Part shown: positions 17,697-26,630 of the stretch, piece after piece
Layout: every line of letters begins with the position of its first letter
Position numbering within the stretch: position 1 is the stretch's first letter
Assembly: GCF_000419605.1 (NCBI RefSeq)
Contig: NZ_ATTI01000001.1
Span: forward strand, 905,501-969,500
Source of the DNA: Sphingomonas phyllosphaerae 5.2
GTDB lineage: Bacteria; Pseudomonadota; Alphaproteobacteria; Sphingomonadales; Sphingomonadaceae
Direction of reading: 5' to 3'
DNA: 64,000 nucleotides
The notes under the pieces: model-generated
Databases searched by the model: none
Seen by the model: the letters and a program-made list of their open reading frames with translations, nothing else
Told to the model about the DNA's origin: nothing
Translations under genes and position numbers: made by a program

Positions 17697-18622
17697 CCCG
17701 GCTTGACGAGGAAGCGGTGGACTGGGCTGCGCGCGTAGCCGACCGGGATTTCACCGACTGGGATGGTTTCACTGCCTGGCTCGAGGCGGATGCCGACCGG
17801 TCGGCCCGCTATGACGCCGCAGTCGTCGCGCTCGCAGACGTCGAGCGCACGGTAGCGCAGCTGCCCGCCGCTACTTCCGCCGTGGTCACGCTGTTGCGAA
17901 AGCCTGTTCCGGCCCGCCTCCATGCGGGACGCTGGCTCGGTGCGGCAGCGGCTGCGGCCGTGATCGGTGCGATAGGGGTCAACGCTTGGCAGGAGCGCGC
18001 ACAGCCGTATGTCGTGGAGACGCGGGCCGGAGAGCAGCGCGTCCTAGCGCTCGCCGACGGCAGTTCAGTGATTCTCGCGGCTGGATCGCGGCTCATGCTC
18101 GACCGTGCAGATCAGCGACGTGCCACCGTCGACGCAGGCGAGGCGCTCTTCCGCGTCCGTCATGATGCTTCGCGACCTTTCCGCGTCGGCGCGGGTGGGC
18201 TCACGCTGACCGACATCGGGACTGTCTTCGACGTCAAGCGTGCCGGCGCGCTGACACGTGTCGCGGTTGCCGAGGGAGCGGTGCTCGTCGATCCCGATGG
18301 CGCGGCCCTGCGTCTAGATGCAGGCGAGACGGTCGTCGCGGACGGCGATCGCCTCGTGGCAGGCCGGGTCGCGGTGTCGGACGTCGGCGCGTGGCACGAG
18401 GGCCGGCTGGCCTATGACGGCGCCCCCCTCGGCGAGGTGGCGGCTGACCTTTCGCGCCAGCTCGGCCGACGCGTGCGGGTCTCACCCGCAGTGGCGGCCC
18501 GGCAGTTCCGAGGTACGCTGGACGTGCCCAGCCTGCGTTCGGACCCGGCGGCCCTTGGGGCACTGCTCGACGTGCGGGTGCACGCGGACGCATTGGGCTG
18601 GACTTTGGAACAACGCGAGTGA
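17693..18622 (+). CDS. fecR: FecR-like anti-sigma/transmembrane regulator
   Basis: 309 aa from the ATG at 17693, overlapping fecI by 4 bp. The N-terminal cytoplasmic part has the DUF4880 pattern (EAVDWAARVADRDFTDWDGFTAWLEADADRSARYD), the membrane helix is at residues 81-99, and the periplasmic FecR domain follows (LADGSSVILAAGSRL, GEALFRVRHDASRPFRV, LTDIGTVFDVKR, VAVAEGAVLV). The C-terminal part receives the signal from the receptor plug and STN domain. Its own stop overlaps the receptor GTG start by 4 bp, so fecI, fecR and the receptor form a tight operon. Confidence 0.92.
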   Translation: MTRLDEEAVDWAARVADRDFTDWDGFTAWLEADADRSARYDAAVVALADVERTVAQLPAATSAVVTLLRKPVPARLHAGRWLGAAAAAAVIGAIGVNAWQERAQPYVVETRAGEQRVLALADGSSVILAAGSRLMLDRADQRRATVDAGEALFRVRHDASRPFRVGAGGLTLTDIGTVFDVKRAGALTRVAVAEGAVLVDPDGAALRLDAGETVVADGDRLVAGRVAVSDVGAWHEGRLAYDGAPLGEVAADLSRQLGRRVRVSPAVAARQFRGTLDVPSLRSDPAALGALLDVRVHADALGWTLEQRE

Positions 18623-21105
18623 GAGAGGCTGAGGGCAGATGTTCTCGACCCTTCCTGATTGAAGCAGAAGTGCCCGCGATAGCGAGATCGCGGCGTCATC
18701 GTCGCGTTTACCTGTTCTCAGGAATACTGCTGCTTGCCCTGCCTGTGGCGCTCTGGGCGGCTCCGGCGTCGGCACAGGTCCTGGCACTCGATCTGCCTGC
18801 CGCGCCGCTTGGCCGGCAGGTCATAGCGCTCGGCCGTGCCGCGCGGATCAGCGTGGTGGTGCCGGACCGACACCTCTGGGCTCAACCGGTTCCGGCTCTG
18901 CACGGCGTGTACGACGCCGCTGCCGCCCTCGCCGCGATCGCCCGGGCGGCGGGCGGCCGCGTCCAGCCACTCGGGACAGCGAGCTGGAGGATCGTACCTG
19001 CCACGACCGCGGTGCGGATGCCACCGCGGCCGCCTGCTGACAGGGTCCCGCATGCCGACCCCGCTCCCGGCGACGTGATCGTCACCGCGAGCAAGCGCGA
19101 CATTCCGCGGGAGCGCTTCGCCGGCGCCACGCACCGCTTGGACGGCGTTGACCTGGACCTCGGCGGCGCCGGCGGCACCGACCGGCTGACGACACGCCTC
19201 GCCAGCATCGCCTCCACCTATCTGGGCGCTGGACGGAACAAGCTCTTCATCCGCGGCATCGCAGATTCGAGCTTCACCGGTCCCACGCAGGCTACGGTTG
19301 GCCAGTACCTCGGCGACCTGCGTCTGAGCTACAACGCACCCGATCCTGACCTGCGGCTTGCCGATCTCGCCGCGGTAGAGGTGCTCGAGGGACCGCAGGG
19401 TACGCTCTACGGTGCCGGCTCCCTGGGCGGACTGATCCGGCTCGTTCCGAACGAGCCCGATCTAACGGCGAGCTACGGCAGCGCGACTGTCGGCGGCGCG
19501 AGCACCGCGCACGGCGCGGGCAGCGCCGACGTGCAGGCCACCCTCAATCTGCCGCTTGTCGACGACCGTTTCGGGCTCCGCGCGGTCGGGACCGCAGCGC
19601 GTGAGGGCGGCTACATCGACAAGCCAGCGATGGGACGCACTGACGTGAACGCCACGCGCATCTACGGCGGTCGCGCCGCGGCGCTGCTGCGACTGGGCGA
19701 CGGCTGGAGCGCGGAGGTGATCGCGGTAGGCCAACGCATCCGCGGCGCGGACAGCCAGTATGCCGACCGGCACGCAGTGCCGCTGACGCGGGATGCCATG
19801 GTCACGGAGGGGTTCCGCGCAGACTTCGCGCAGGCCCAGCTGGTGCTCGCCGGGCAGCTCGGTGCCGTACGGCTGCGCTCCACAACGGGCGTTACCGCGC
19901 ATGATCTGACGGAGCGCTACGACGCCACGCCGCCAGGCGGTCCGCCGCAGCTCTTCACTCAGGCCAACCGCACGCGGATGACTGCCAACGAGACTCGGCT
20001 GTGGCAGTCGGCGCCTGATGGCTCGGGCTGGCTTGCCGGCTTCAGCTACGTCCGCAACGACACCCGGCTTCGGCGGCTGTTCGGCGCCCCCGACGCGCTG
20101 CTTCCTACCACGGGCGTGACCAACCGGATCGACGAGACTACGCTTTACGGCGAGGCGGGAGTGCGGCTGCTGCCGGGGCTGCTCACCTCCGCGGGACTGC
20201 GCGTCACCCGGACCGAGCTCGGCGGGGCAGGCGAGGACATTCCAGAATTCGCGCTCGCGGTCACGCGCGCCACCGCGGCGAGCAGGCGCCAGACGATCGT
20301 GCTTCCAGCCGCCTCGGCGCTGGTCGACCTTGCGCCGCACACAAACCTGTTCCTACGCTATCAGCAGGGCTTCCGTCCGGGCGGCATCGCGATCGACGGC
20401 GACTACGTCCGCCGCTTCCGCGACGACCGCGTCGCCACGATCGAGATCGGCGTTCGTACGGGCCGACCGCGGCGCGATAGCGTCGATCTCGCAGTGACGG
20501 TCGCGCGCACGTCCTGGCGCGACATCCAGGCCGACTTCATCGATCCGTCGGGACTGCCTACGACGGCCAATGTCGGCGACGGGCGGCTGTGGACTATCGA
20601 GGCGACCGCCGGCGCCGTCCCGATCACCGGCCTCCGCGTCGAGGCTGCGGCAACCTTGAACGACAGCGAGATAGACGAACCCTCTGCGGATCTCGTCCGC
20701 GCGCTTGCCGACAATATCGCGTCCAACGTCGCTGACGCGCGCGCGCAGGTGCTGGCGCGGCTCCGCCAGATTCCGAACATTGCCCGGATCACGACCCGAC
20801 TGGGGATCAGCTACGACGGGCAGGTCGGTGCGCGAGCGCTCAGGGTTGATGGCTGGCTGCGGTACGTCGGTCGCTCCCGGCTCGGCGTAGGTCCCGTGCT
20901 CGGCCAGGCGCAGGGGGATTACGTGGACAGTGGTCTGACCGCGCGTCTGGCACTCGGCGCAGTAGGCCTGACCGCTGGAGTGACCAACCTCGTCAATACG
21001 CGAGGGAATCGCTTTGCGCTGGGCACGCCCGTCACGACCGGACGCGATCAGGTGACCCCGCTGCGGCCGCGAACCTTGCGACTGAGCATCGATACTGCCT
21101 TCTAA
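18619..21105 (+). CDS. TonB-dependent transducer with N-terminal signalling (STN) domain
   Basis: 828 aa from a GTG at 18619. Signal peptide or anchor around residues 30-52, then the STN domain (VLALDLPAAPLGRQVIALGR, ISVVVPDRHLW, LHGVYDAAAALAAI) at about 53-130, a plug from about 152 (DVIVTASKRDIPRERFAG ... NKLFIRGIADSSFTGP ... VEVLEGPQGTLYGAGSLGG) and a 22-strand type barrel ending LRLSIDTAF. It would import an iron complex or other ligand and signal through FecR and FecI. FecI-type systems usually control at least their own receptor; the autotransporter upstream is a possible extra target (inference). Confidence 0.92.
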   Translation: MREAEGRCSRPFLIEAEVPAIARSRRHRRVYLFSGILLLALPVALWAAPASAQVLALDLPAAPLGRQVIALGRAARISVVVPDRHLWAQPVPALHGVYDAAAALAAIARAAGGRVQPLGTASWRIVPATTAVRMPPRPPADRVPHADPAPGDVIVTASKRDIPRERFAGATHRLDGVDLDLGGAGGTDRLTTRLASIASTYLGAGRNKLFIRGIADSSFTGPTQATVGQYLGDLRLSYNAPDPDLRLADLAAVEVLEGPQGTLYGAGSLGGLIRLVPNEPDLTASYGSATVGGASTAHGAGSADVQATLNLPLVDDRFGLRAVGTAAREGGYIDKPAMGRTDVNATRIYGGRAAALLRLGDGWSAEVIAVGQRIRGADSQYADRHAVPLTRDAMVTEGFRADFAQAQLVLAGQLGAVRLRSTTGVTAHDLTERYDATPPGGPPQLFTQANRTRMTANETRLWQSAPDGSGWLAGFSYVRNDTRLRRLFGAPDALLPTTGVTNRIDETTLYGEAGVRLLPGLLTSAGLRVTRTELGGAGEDIPEFALAVTRATAASRRQTIVLPAASALVDLAPHTNLFLRYQQGFRPGGIAIDGDYVRRFRDDRVATIEIGVRTGRPRRDSVDLAVTVARTSWRDIQADFIDPSGLPTTANVGDGRLWTIEATAGAVPITGLRVEAAATLNDSEIDEPSADLVRALADNIASNVADARAQVLARLRQIPNIARITTRLGISYDGQVGARALRVDGWLRYVGRSRLGVGPVLGQAQGDYVDSGLTARLALGAVGLTAGVTNLVNTRGNRFALGTPVTTGRDQVTPLRPRTLRLSIDTAF

Positions 21106-21368
21106 TGTCGACCTGTTGAACAATAGAGATGGTTCCAATGCGAAAGCCTGCTCCGCAAGATTGAACGTCCATGCAGTTGAGGATGTCGGCTCGACTAAGG
21201 GGGGGACGGCGGAGAGCGATTGATCCGAGCCGTTCAGGCGGTCACTTCGATCTGCGTACGAGCCTCGAACGTGAGATGAACGAACGGCAGCTATTGGAGA
21301 GTGGTCAGGCCTTCTGAACGACTGCCTCCGGGCCTCATTCGTCGCAGTAGTCCATCGGCATATTGTTG
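21106..21368. other. Intergenic stretch between receptor and MAPEG gene
   Basis: About 260 bp between converging genes. It contains a degenerate copy of the dispersed repeat at 21276-21334; nothing else recognised. Confidence 0.4.
21276..21334 (+). repeat. 60-bp dispersed two-half repeat, copy 2 (degenerate)
   Basis: Starts atgaacgaacggcagctatt and ends tgaacgactgcctccgggcc. The second half is diverged (gggcc instead of gggtc). Confidence 0.5.
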
Positions 21369-21935
21369 CTACAGCGACAGCCTCACCGTCGCGAAAACCG
21401 CAATGACCAGCCCGGCAAGGTTCGGATAGAAGGTCAACGCGAACCCGAAAGCGCGCGCCTTAGGACCCCTCGCATAGCCGATCCAGAAGAGAAGACGCCC
21501 AATCACGAAGAGCGCCGCAAGCGCCACGATCAGCGGCACCGACGACGCAACCAGCACTGCCAGCGAGACGTGAATGGGCACGGCCAGCACCACCTGCTCG
21601 AGCGTGTTCTGCAGAACAGCCTTGGCGCGCTCCACCTCCGCCGTGGCGTTTCCGGAGTCGCTGCCGGTAATGTCTTCGGCCGAGAAGAAGCGCAGCCGCG
21701 CGACGTTGCCGATCGCTGCGGCAAGCCAGCAGAGGACGAACACATCTGCCCTTGCCGTGACGATCAGGCGGTCGGCCAACGTGGTCGGGGCGGCGGCACC
21801 TCGGTACAGGCACGTTGCCGAGACCAGGACAGTGACGCACAGTGCCGCCGCCATCCTGAGCGCGACGCCGCGTTGCTCCTGCCGAAAGTTGTTCGAGGCA
21901 GCCACCCGGTTCCTTTCCCTGGCTTCGCCGGCCAT
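21369..21935 (-). CDS. MAPEG-family membrane protein
   Basis: 188 aa from the ATG at 21935, 5 bp after the end of the GST gene on the same strand; longer in-frame starts lie inside the GST gene. Four membrane helices: about residues 30-50, 60-80, 112-150 (VVLAVPIHVSLAVLVASSVPLIVALAALFVIGRLLFW) and 165-185. The ENTLEQ-like segment (VLQNTLEQVVLAVPIH) and the RLLFWIGYARGPKARAFGFALTFYP signature are those of MAPEG proteins (membrane-associated glutathione/eicosanoid family). Cotranscription with a glutathione transferase gene supports a glutathione-linked detoxification role. Confidence 0.8.
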   Translation of the reverse strand: MAGEARERNRVAASNNFRQEQRGVALRMAAALCVTVLVSATCLYRGAAAPTTLADRLIVTARADVFVLCWLAAAIGNVARLRFFSAEDITGSDSGNATAEVERAKAVLQNTLEQVVLAVPIHVSLAVLVASSVPLIVALAALFVIGRLLFWIGYARGPKARAFGFALTFYPNLAGLVIAVFATVRLSL

Positions 21936-21940
21936 TCGGC

Positions 21941-22591
21941 TTAGCCGGACGCAGCGTTCGCCCGTTCGTGCTCCGCCGCGAGCTTCGCGTCCATCTCCGC
22001 GACTTTCAGCGCGGTCGGGCGCTGCGTGGTTAATTCGACATAACGGACGATCGGCTCGCTTTCGGGCACGAGCTTGAACATCATGCCCCATTTAAGCGCA
22101 TTGCCCCACAGGATATCGGCGGCCGAGATCGTGTCTCCGAGCAGATAGGGTTGCCGCTCGATCTCCTGGACGATCGTGGCGAGCATCGTGTCGAAGTCGC
22201 CATAGGGAGACATCGCTGGCGGCCCAGGCTCACGCTTCATCGCCTTGTCGACGAGGCCGGGTTCGTAGCAGGCGGCGTAATAGACCAGCCACCTGAGATA
22301 AGCCCCCCGCTTGGGATCATCCAGCGTCGGCGCCAAACCGGCCGCATGGAACAGATCGGCAAGGTAGAGGAAAATTGCCACCTGCTCGGTGACGAGCGTG
22401 CCGCGGTGCCTTATCGCCGGCACCTTGCCTAGCGGATTGACCGCGAGATAGTCTGGCTGGCGCTGCTCGCCGGCCTTCATGTTGACAACGTGCAACTCAT
22501 ACGGCGCTGCAAGTTCCTCGAGCAGAGTCAGCACGCCGGCGGAGCGCGTCTGCGGAGCGTGGAACAGCGTGATCACTTCGATGTCAGCCAT
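21941..22591 (-). CDS. Glutathione S-transferase family protein
   Basis: 216 aa, normal GST length. The thioredoxin-like N-terminal domain (residues 1-80) carries ITLFHAPQTRSAGVLTLLEEL, where Ser may serve as the catalytic residue, and the conserved NPLGKVPAI with its cis-proline, followed by LVTEQVAIFLYLAD (GSH gamma-glutamyl contact). The C-terminal helical domain holds ISAADILWGNAL, the family N-capping motif. It probably conjugates glutathione to electrophiles in the cytoplasm. Followed by the MAPEG gene and divergent from a WYL regulator. Confidence 0.88.
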   Translation of the reverse strand: MADIEVITLFHAPQTRSAGVLTLLEELAAPYELHVVNMKAGEQRQPDYLAVNPLGKVPAIRHRGTLVTEQVAIFLYLADLFHAAGLAPTLDDPKRGAYLRWLVYYAACYEPGLVDKAMKREPGPPAMSPYGDFDTMLATIVQEIERQPYLLGDTISAADILWGNALKWGMMFKLVPESEPIVRYVELTTQRPTALKVAEMDAKLAAEHERANAASG

Positions 22592-22650
22592 GGCGATATC
22601 CTCAAGAATTTTCGGTGGCGATTGCCGACACGGCTTCTACCCCGCCATAG

Positions 22651-22666
22651 CTGTCATCTTCTGTCA
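22651..22666. promoter_or_regulatory. Direct repeat between GST and WYL-regulator genes
   Basis: CTGTCA occurs twice with starts exactly 10 bp apart (ctgtcatcttctgtca) in the 95-bp divergent region, 20 bp before the regulator start. It could be a binding site for the YafY-like regulator, controlling both genes. Based on spacing only. Confidence 0.35.
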
Positions 22667-22686
22667 GGTTGGATTAGCGTCCTACG

Positions 22687-23652
22687 ATGCGTGCGAGCCG
22701 GCTGCTGACGATCCTGATGATTCTGCAGGCGCGCGGCCGGGTGACCGCGCAGGCGCTGGCGGACGAGTGCGAGGTGTCGCTGCGCACCATCTACCGCGAC
22801 GTCGATGCGCTGAGCGCGTCCGGCGTGCCGGTCTACAGCGATCGCGGGTCGACGGGGGGCTACCGTCTGCTGGAGGGCTACCGCACCCGCCTGAACGGTC
22901 TCTCGCCGCGCGAGGCCGAAGCGATGTTCCTTTCCGGCCTTTCCGGACCTGCGGCGAGTTTGGGTCTGGGCGCCGCGATGGCGGCCGCACAGCTCAAGAT
23001 GACAACCGCACTACCGCCCGAGATGCGCTCGGCGGCGGATCGGATGCGGACGCGCTTCCATCTCGATGCGCCAGGCTGGTTCCAAAGCGCTGAGGAGCCC
23101 GAGCACCTCCAGTCGATCGCGGCCGCGGTGTGGGAGGAACGTCTCGTCGAGATACGCTATCGCAGTTGGAAGGCAGAAAGCGAACGACGCGTCGCGCCGC
23201 TTGGCATCGTGCTCAAAAGCGGCGCCTGGTATTTGGTCGGTTCTGTGGACGGCAGCGTCCGCACCTATCGCATTGCTCGCATTCGCGCGCTGCGACGGCT
23301 TGAGGGCGGCTTCGCGCGCCCAGCCGAGTTCGATCTTGCCGCCCACTGGAGCGACAGCATTCAGCGCCTCGAAAGCGAGCTTCACCAGGATATGGCGACC
23401 ATCCGCCTGTCACCGACTGGACTCCGGATGCTCGAGCCATTCTTCTCGCCGTTCGCTTTGGCCGGAATGGAGATGGGCGAGGCAGATACGGACGGGTTCA
23501 GGATCGTAACGGTGCCGGTCGGCTCTGTCTGGCACGCGTGCAGCGACATTCTCCGGTTCGGCGACGATGCCGAGGTGCTCGGCCCGCCGGAGCTTCGCGC
23601 GCGCATGCGGGCCACCGTCATGGCCTTGCAAGCGCGTTACCTCGTTGAGTGA
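22687..23652 (+). CDS. YafY-like transcriptional regulator (HTH + WYL domain)
   Basis: 321 aa. The N-terminal helix-turn-helix (RLLTILMILQARGRVTAQALADECEVSLRTIYRDVDALSASGVPV) is followed by the winged part with RGSTGGYRLLEGY, then a WYL domain from about residue 135 with VEIRYRSWKAESERRVAPLGIVLKSGAWYLVG and YRIARI, and a C-terminal WCX-like extension. WYL domains bind nucleic acid or small ligands. Divergent from the GST/MAPEG operon by 95 bp, which it may control. Confidence 0.88.
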   Translation: MRASRLLTILMILQARGRVTAQALADECEVSLRTIYRDVDALSASGVPVYSDRGSTGGYRLLEGYRTRLNGLSPREAEAMFLSGLSGPAASLGLGAAMAAAQLKMTTALPPEMRSAADRMRTRFHLDAPGWFQSAEEPEHLQSIAAAVWEERLVEIRYRSWKAESERRVAPLGIVLKSGAWYLVGSVDGSVRTYRIARIRALRRLEGGFARPAEFDLAAHWSDSIQRLESELHQDMATIRLSPTGLRMLEPFFSPFALAGMEMGEADTDGFRIVTVPVGSVWHACSDILRFGDDAEVLGPPELRARMRATVMALQARYLVE

Positions 23653-23687
23653 AGCGGACAGCTAAATTTGCTGTCAAACTGACCTGA

Positions 23688-23740
23688 ATGAACGGTAGAA
23701 GTCGGGGCGGAGCAGTGCCGCGAATGGCCGAGAGTGGGTC
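23688..23740 (+). repeat. 60-bp dispersed two-half repeat, copy 3
   Basis: Reads atgaacggtagaagtcgggg, a short middle, then gaatggccgagagtgggtc. Lies between the convergent WYL and AraC genes. Confidence 0.6.
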
Positions 23741-23759
23741 GGATCGGAAATAAGCGGGA

Positions 23760-24656
23760 CTACACCGGCGTCAGCAGATTGCCGCTGCGCTGCAGCTGTT
23801 CGATGTCACGACGGGGCGGTGCGCCAAACAGGCGCGCATATTCGCGGTTGAACTGGGACGGGCTTTCGTAGCCGACGGCAAAACCCGCGCCGCTCGCAGT
23901 GGTGCCTTCCGACAGCATCAGGCGCCGTGCCTCCTGCAGGCGCAGCTGTTTCTGATACTCGAGCGGCGTCATTCTCGTAACAGCCTTGAAGTGTTCGTGC
24001 AGGGACGACGGGCTCATGCCCGCGGCAGTGGCGATGTCCCCGATACGGAGCGGCCGGTCGAACCCTGTGCGGATCGTCGCGATAGCGCGGCTGACCTGAT
24101 TGAGGTGGCTGTCGGCGACCGCCATGTAGCGAAGCGCGGGCCCGTGGGGACCCTTGAGCAAACGATACAGGATCTCCCGCTCGATCAGCGGCGCGAGCGC
24201 GGCAAGGCTGTCGGGCTGGTCCAGCAAACGCACCAGCCGGCACGCCGCGTCGACCAGATCGTCGTCGCTGCGATATACCGCAAGGGCCGGCAGATCGGCC
24301 TTGGGTGCCCGGGCGCCTTCGGCCAGGATGAGGTCCGCCAGCACCGCCTGGTCGATGTCGATCTTGCAGCAAAGGTACGGAGCGTCCCGCTCGGCCTGGA
24401 TGACGTGTCCGACGAGCGGCAGGTCGACCGAGACCAGCAGGTAATGCGCGGCATCGTAGAGAAGGCTTTGTCCGCCGAGCGAGACCCGTTTGGCGCCCTG
24501 CGCGATTATGCAAAGCGACGCATCGTAGACGGCGGGCAGGGGCACGGTTGGTTCGTCGGCCCGAAAAAGCGACAGCCGATCTATTGCCGTGCTCACCAAA
24601 CCGGTTCGCGGAATGTGGTGTGCAGCCAGCGCGGCCAGATCTGCGATCGTGCTCAT
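23760..24656 (-). CDS. AraC-family transcriptional regulator
   Basis: 298 aa. An AraC_N-type sensor domain comes first (about 20-165: VYDASLCIIAQGAKRVSLGGQSLLYDAAHYLLVSVDLPL, ERDAPYLCCKIDID). Two helix-turn-helix motifs follow at about 195-285 (IGDIATAAGMSPSSLHEHFKAVTRMTPLEYQKQLRLQEARRLML and ASGAGFAVGYESPSQFNREYARLFG). This subgroup is commonly found divergent from an oxidoreductase gene, as here: the SDR gene starts 150 bp away on the other strand and is the likely target. Confidence 0.92.
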   Translation of the reverse strand: MSTIADLAALAAHHIPRTGLVSTAIDRLSLFRADEPTVPLPAVYDASLCIIAQGAKRVSLGGQSLLYDAAHYLLVSVDLPLVGHVIQAERDAPYLCCKIDIDQAVLADLILAEGARAPKADLPALAVYRSDDDLVDAACRLVRLLDQPDSLAALAPLIEREILYRLLKGPHGPALRYMAVADSHLNQVSRAIATIRTGFDRPLRIGDIATAAGMSPSSLHEHFKAVTRMTPLEYQKQLRLQEARRLMLSEGTTASGAGFAVGYESPSQFNREYARLFGAPPRRDIEQLQRSGNLLTPV

Positions 24657-24808
24657 TGAGGGTCTGTGTCCGCTGTTACGGGCCTCGGCAAGCGTGGCGC
24701 ACCTTGTTCCGGAGAATCGTGCAAGGATCGCGGCGGATCGGTCTTACGCCGGCCGGTGGATCGGTTCCATCTGTGCCCAGCCTTCATGGCCACAGGAGAG
24801 GACTCATC

Positions 24809-25534
24809 ATGAACGACGTCATCGACAAGACCGTGCTGATCAGCGGCGCGTCCAGCGGTATCGGCGAGGCCACCGTGCGGGAACTGGCGGGCAGGGGCGC
24901 GCGCCTCTTCATCGGCGCGCGCAGGACCGGGCGGCTCGAGGCGCTGGCGGCAGAATTGGGCGCGAATGTCGCGTGGCACGTGCTGGACGTGACTGACGCG
25001 GCGAGCTTCGCCACCTTCGCCGACGCCGCGGAAGCGCGGTTCGGGCGTGTGGACGTGCTGATCAACAATGCCGGCGTGATGCCGTTGTCGCCGCTCGCCG
25101 CGCTGAAGCAGGACGAGTGGACGCGGATGTTCGACGTCAATGTTCACGGCGTGCTGAACGGGATCGCGGCCGTGTTGCCCCGGTTCATCGCCCAGAAGGC
25201 GGGTCACGTTGTGAACGTGGCATCGATCGCGGCGCATTTCGTGATGCCGAGCGCCGCCGTCTACTGCGCCACCAAATATGCGGTCTGGGCGATCACCGAA
25301 GGGTTGCGTCAGGAGCATGACGACATCCGCACGACGATCATATCCCCTGGGGTCGTGGCGACCGAACTGGGCAACGACATCACGGACCCGGCGATCGCCT
25401 CTGCACTGACGACGTGGCGGCAGAAGTCGCTCACCCCCGACGCGATCGCGCGGGCGATCCGCTACGCCCTGGAACAGCCGGACGGGGTGGATATCAACGA
25501 GGTCATCGTCCGCCCGACCGCAGCCGGCATGTAG
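24809..25534 (+). CDS. Short-chain dehydrogenase/reductase (classical SDR)
   Basis: 241 aa from the ATG at 24809 (ribosome site aggagaggac); the frame is open upstream but without homology. Rossmann motif GASSGIGE (residues 11-18), NNAG, the catalytic Ser in VNVASIAAHF and YxxxK in YCATKYAV, then the SPGVVATEL loop. NADP-type use is suggested by GARRTGR after the second strand. Substrate unknown; in this family YdfG-like enzymes reduce 3-hydroxy acids or carbonyls. Divergent from the AraC regulator. Confidence 0.92.
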   Translation: MNDVIDKTVLISGASSGIGEATVRELAGRGARLFIGARRTGRLEALAAELGANVAWHVLDVTDAASFATFADAAEARFGRVDVLINNAGVMPLSPLAALKQDEWTRMFDVNVHGVLNGIAAVLPRFIAQKAGHVVNVASIAAHFVMPSAAVYCATKYAVWAITEGLRQEHDDIRTTIISPGVVATELGNDITDPAIASALTTWRQKSLTPDAIARAIRYALEQPDGVDINEVIVRPTAAGM

Positions 25535-25640
25535 CCGCGTCACGCTACCAGTCCGGGCGGACTTTCGGTCTGCTTGGACTGGTGTCGAGGTGAACGGCTG
25601 TCTGCGATCGAGACGACCCGATCATCGCAACGACGTGCGG

Positions 25641-26531
25641 TCAGACGGCTGGCGCGGCGTAGGAGCGCAGTTCATCGAGGATCGAATGCCGCGACGGACG
25701 CCAACCAAGCGTGCGTTCGGCGCGTTCGCCCGACACCAGCTGGTCGCACGCGATCGCATCCGCTAAGCCCCCGAGCGCCTGCCGAGCCTCTTCCAGTGGC
25801 CACTCCGCCACCCGGCCCGCGGCGCCCGCCCCCTCGCTGGCGGCGCGTGCGATGTCGATCAGCGGGATAGCGGCGCCTTGCGCGCCGTTGAAGATCGAGG
25901 CCGCCGGCGCCTTCTCGAGCGCGAGCAGATACAGATCGGCGAGATCGTCGACATGCACGCATGTCCAGCGGTTCCGCCCGTTGCCGACGTACCGCGCAGC
26001 GCCATGTTCCTGCGCCGAGCCGTACATCATCATCGTGGTCCAGGCGTGGTTGCCGTAGACCCAGGCGGGACGGATGATGATGCTGTGAACGCCATCGGCC
26101 GCGGCGCCGAGGATCTCCGCTTCGAGCGCCTGGCGAAAGCGCACCATTTCCAGCGGATTGAGCGGGCTATCCTCCGTTGCGGGCCTATCGCCGGTGGCGC
26201 CGTACAGGAAACAGCCGCTCGTATAGACAAAGCGCCTTGACGTGCCGCGCAGCGCATCGATGATCGCGCGGGTCGCCGCTTCGTCATAAGCCGCGCTGTT
26301 CTGGTCGTTCGGCGACGCGGCATGGACGACCGCATCGACGCTCTGGACAGCGTTGGCGATGCTGACCGCATCGCCCAGGTCGCCTTGGACCGCCTGATAG
26401 CCCATGTCGGTCAGCCTGACCGCGCTCGCCTCCGAACGCGCAAGCCCGACCACGTCATGCTTCGCCACCGCCAATCGACGTGCGACCGCCCCGCCGATCA
26501 ATCCCGTAGCACCCGTTACCAATACACGCAT
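25641..26531 (-). CDS. NAD-dependent epimerase/dehydratase-like protein (atypical SDR)
   Basis: 296 aa. N-terminal GATGLIGGAVARRL nucleotide-binding loop (residues 7-20), GDLGD, VVHAASP, then FVYTSGCFLYG and RPAWVYG, with a C-terminal part that includes VHVDDLADLYLLALEK and a long sugar-binding-like region. The usual YxxxK pair is not obvious, which is common in the atypical SDR group. Probably a soluble NAD(P)-binding reductase or epimerase. It lies downstream of the LysR gene on the same strand, 99 bp apart, and may be part of that regulator's circuit. Confidence 0.82.
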   Translation of the reverse strand: MRVLVTGATGLIGGAVARRLAVAKHDVVGLARSEASAVRLTDMGYQAVQGDLGDAVSIANAVQSVDAVVHAASPNDQNSAAYDEAATRAIIDALRGTSRRFVYTSGCFLYGATGDRPATEDSPLNPLEMVRFRQALEAEILGAAADGVHSIIIRPAWVYGNHAWTTMMMYGSAQEHGAARYVGNGRNRWTCVHVDDLADLYLLALEKAPAASIFNGAQGAAIPLIDIARAASEGAGAAGRVAEWPLEEARQALGGLADAIACDQLVSGERAERTLGWRPSRHSILDELRSYAAPAV

Positions 26532-26630
26532 GTCAGCATCCCATTGCTTCTGTGCCGCAGGTAGAGCGGAACTGGGGCGCTGCGGGAAATCGCCAAAGTT
26601 GATACGCCGTTATCAGCGAGGACGATGGCG

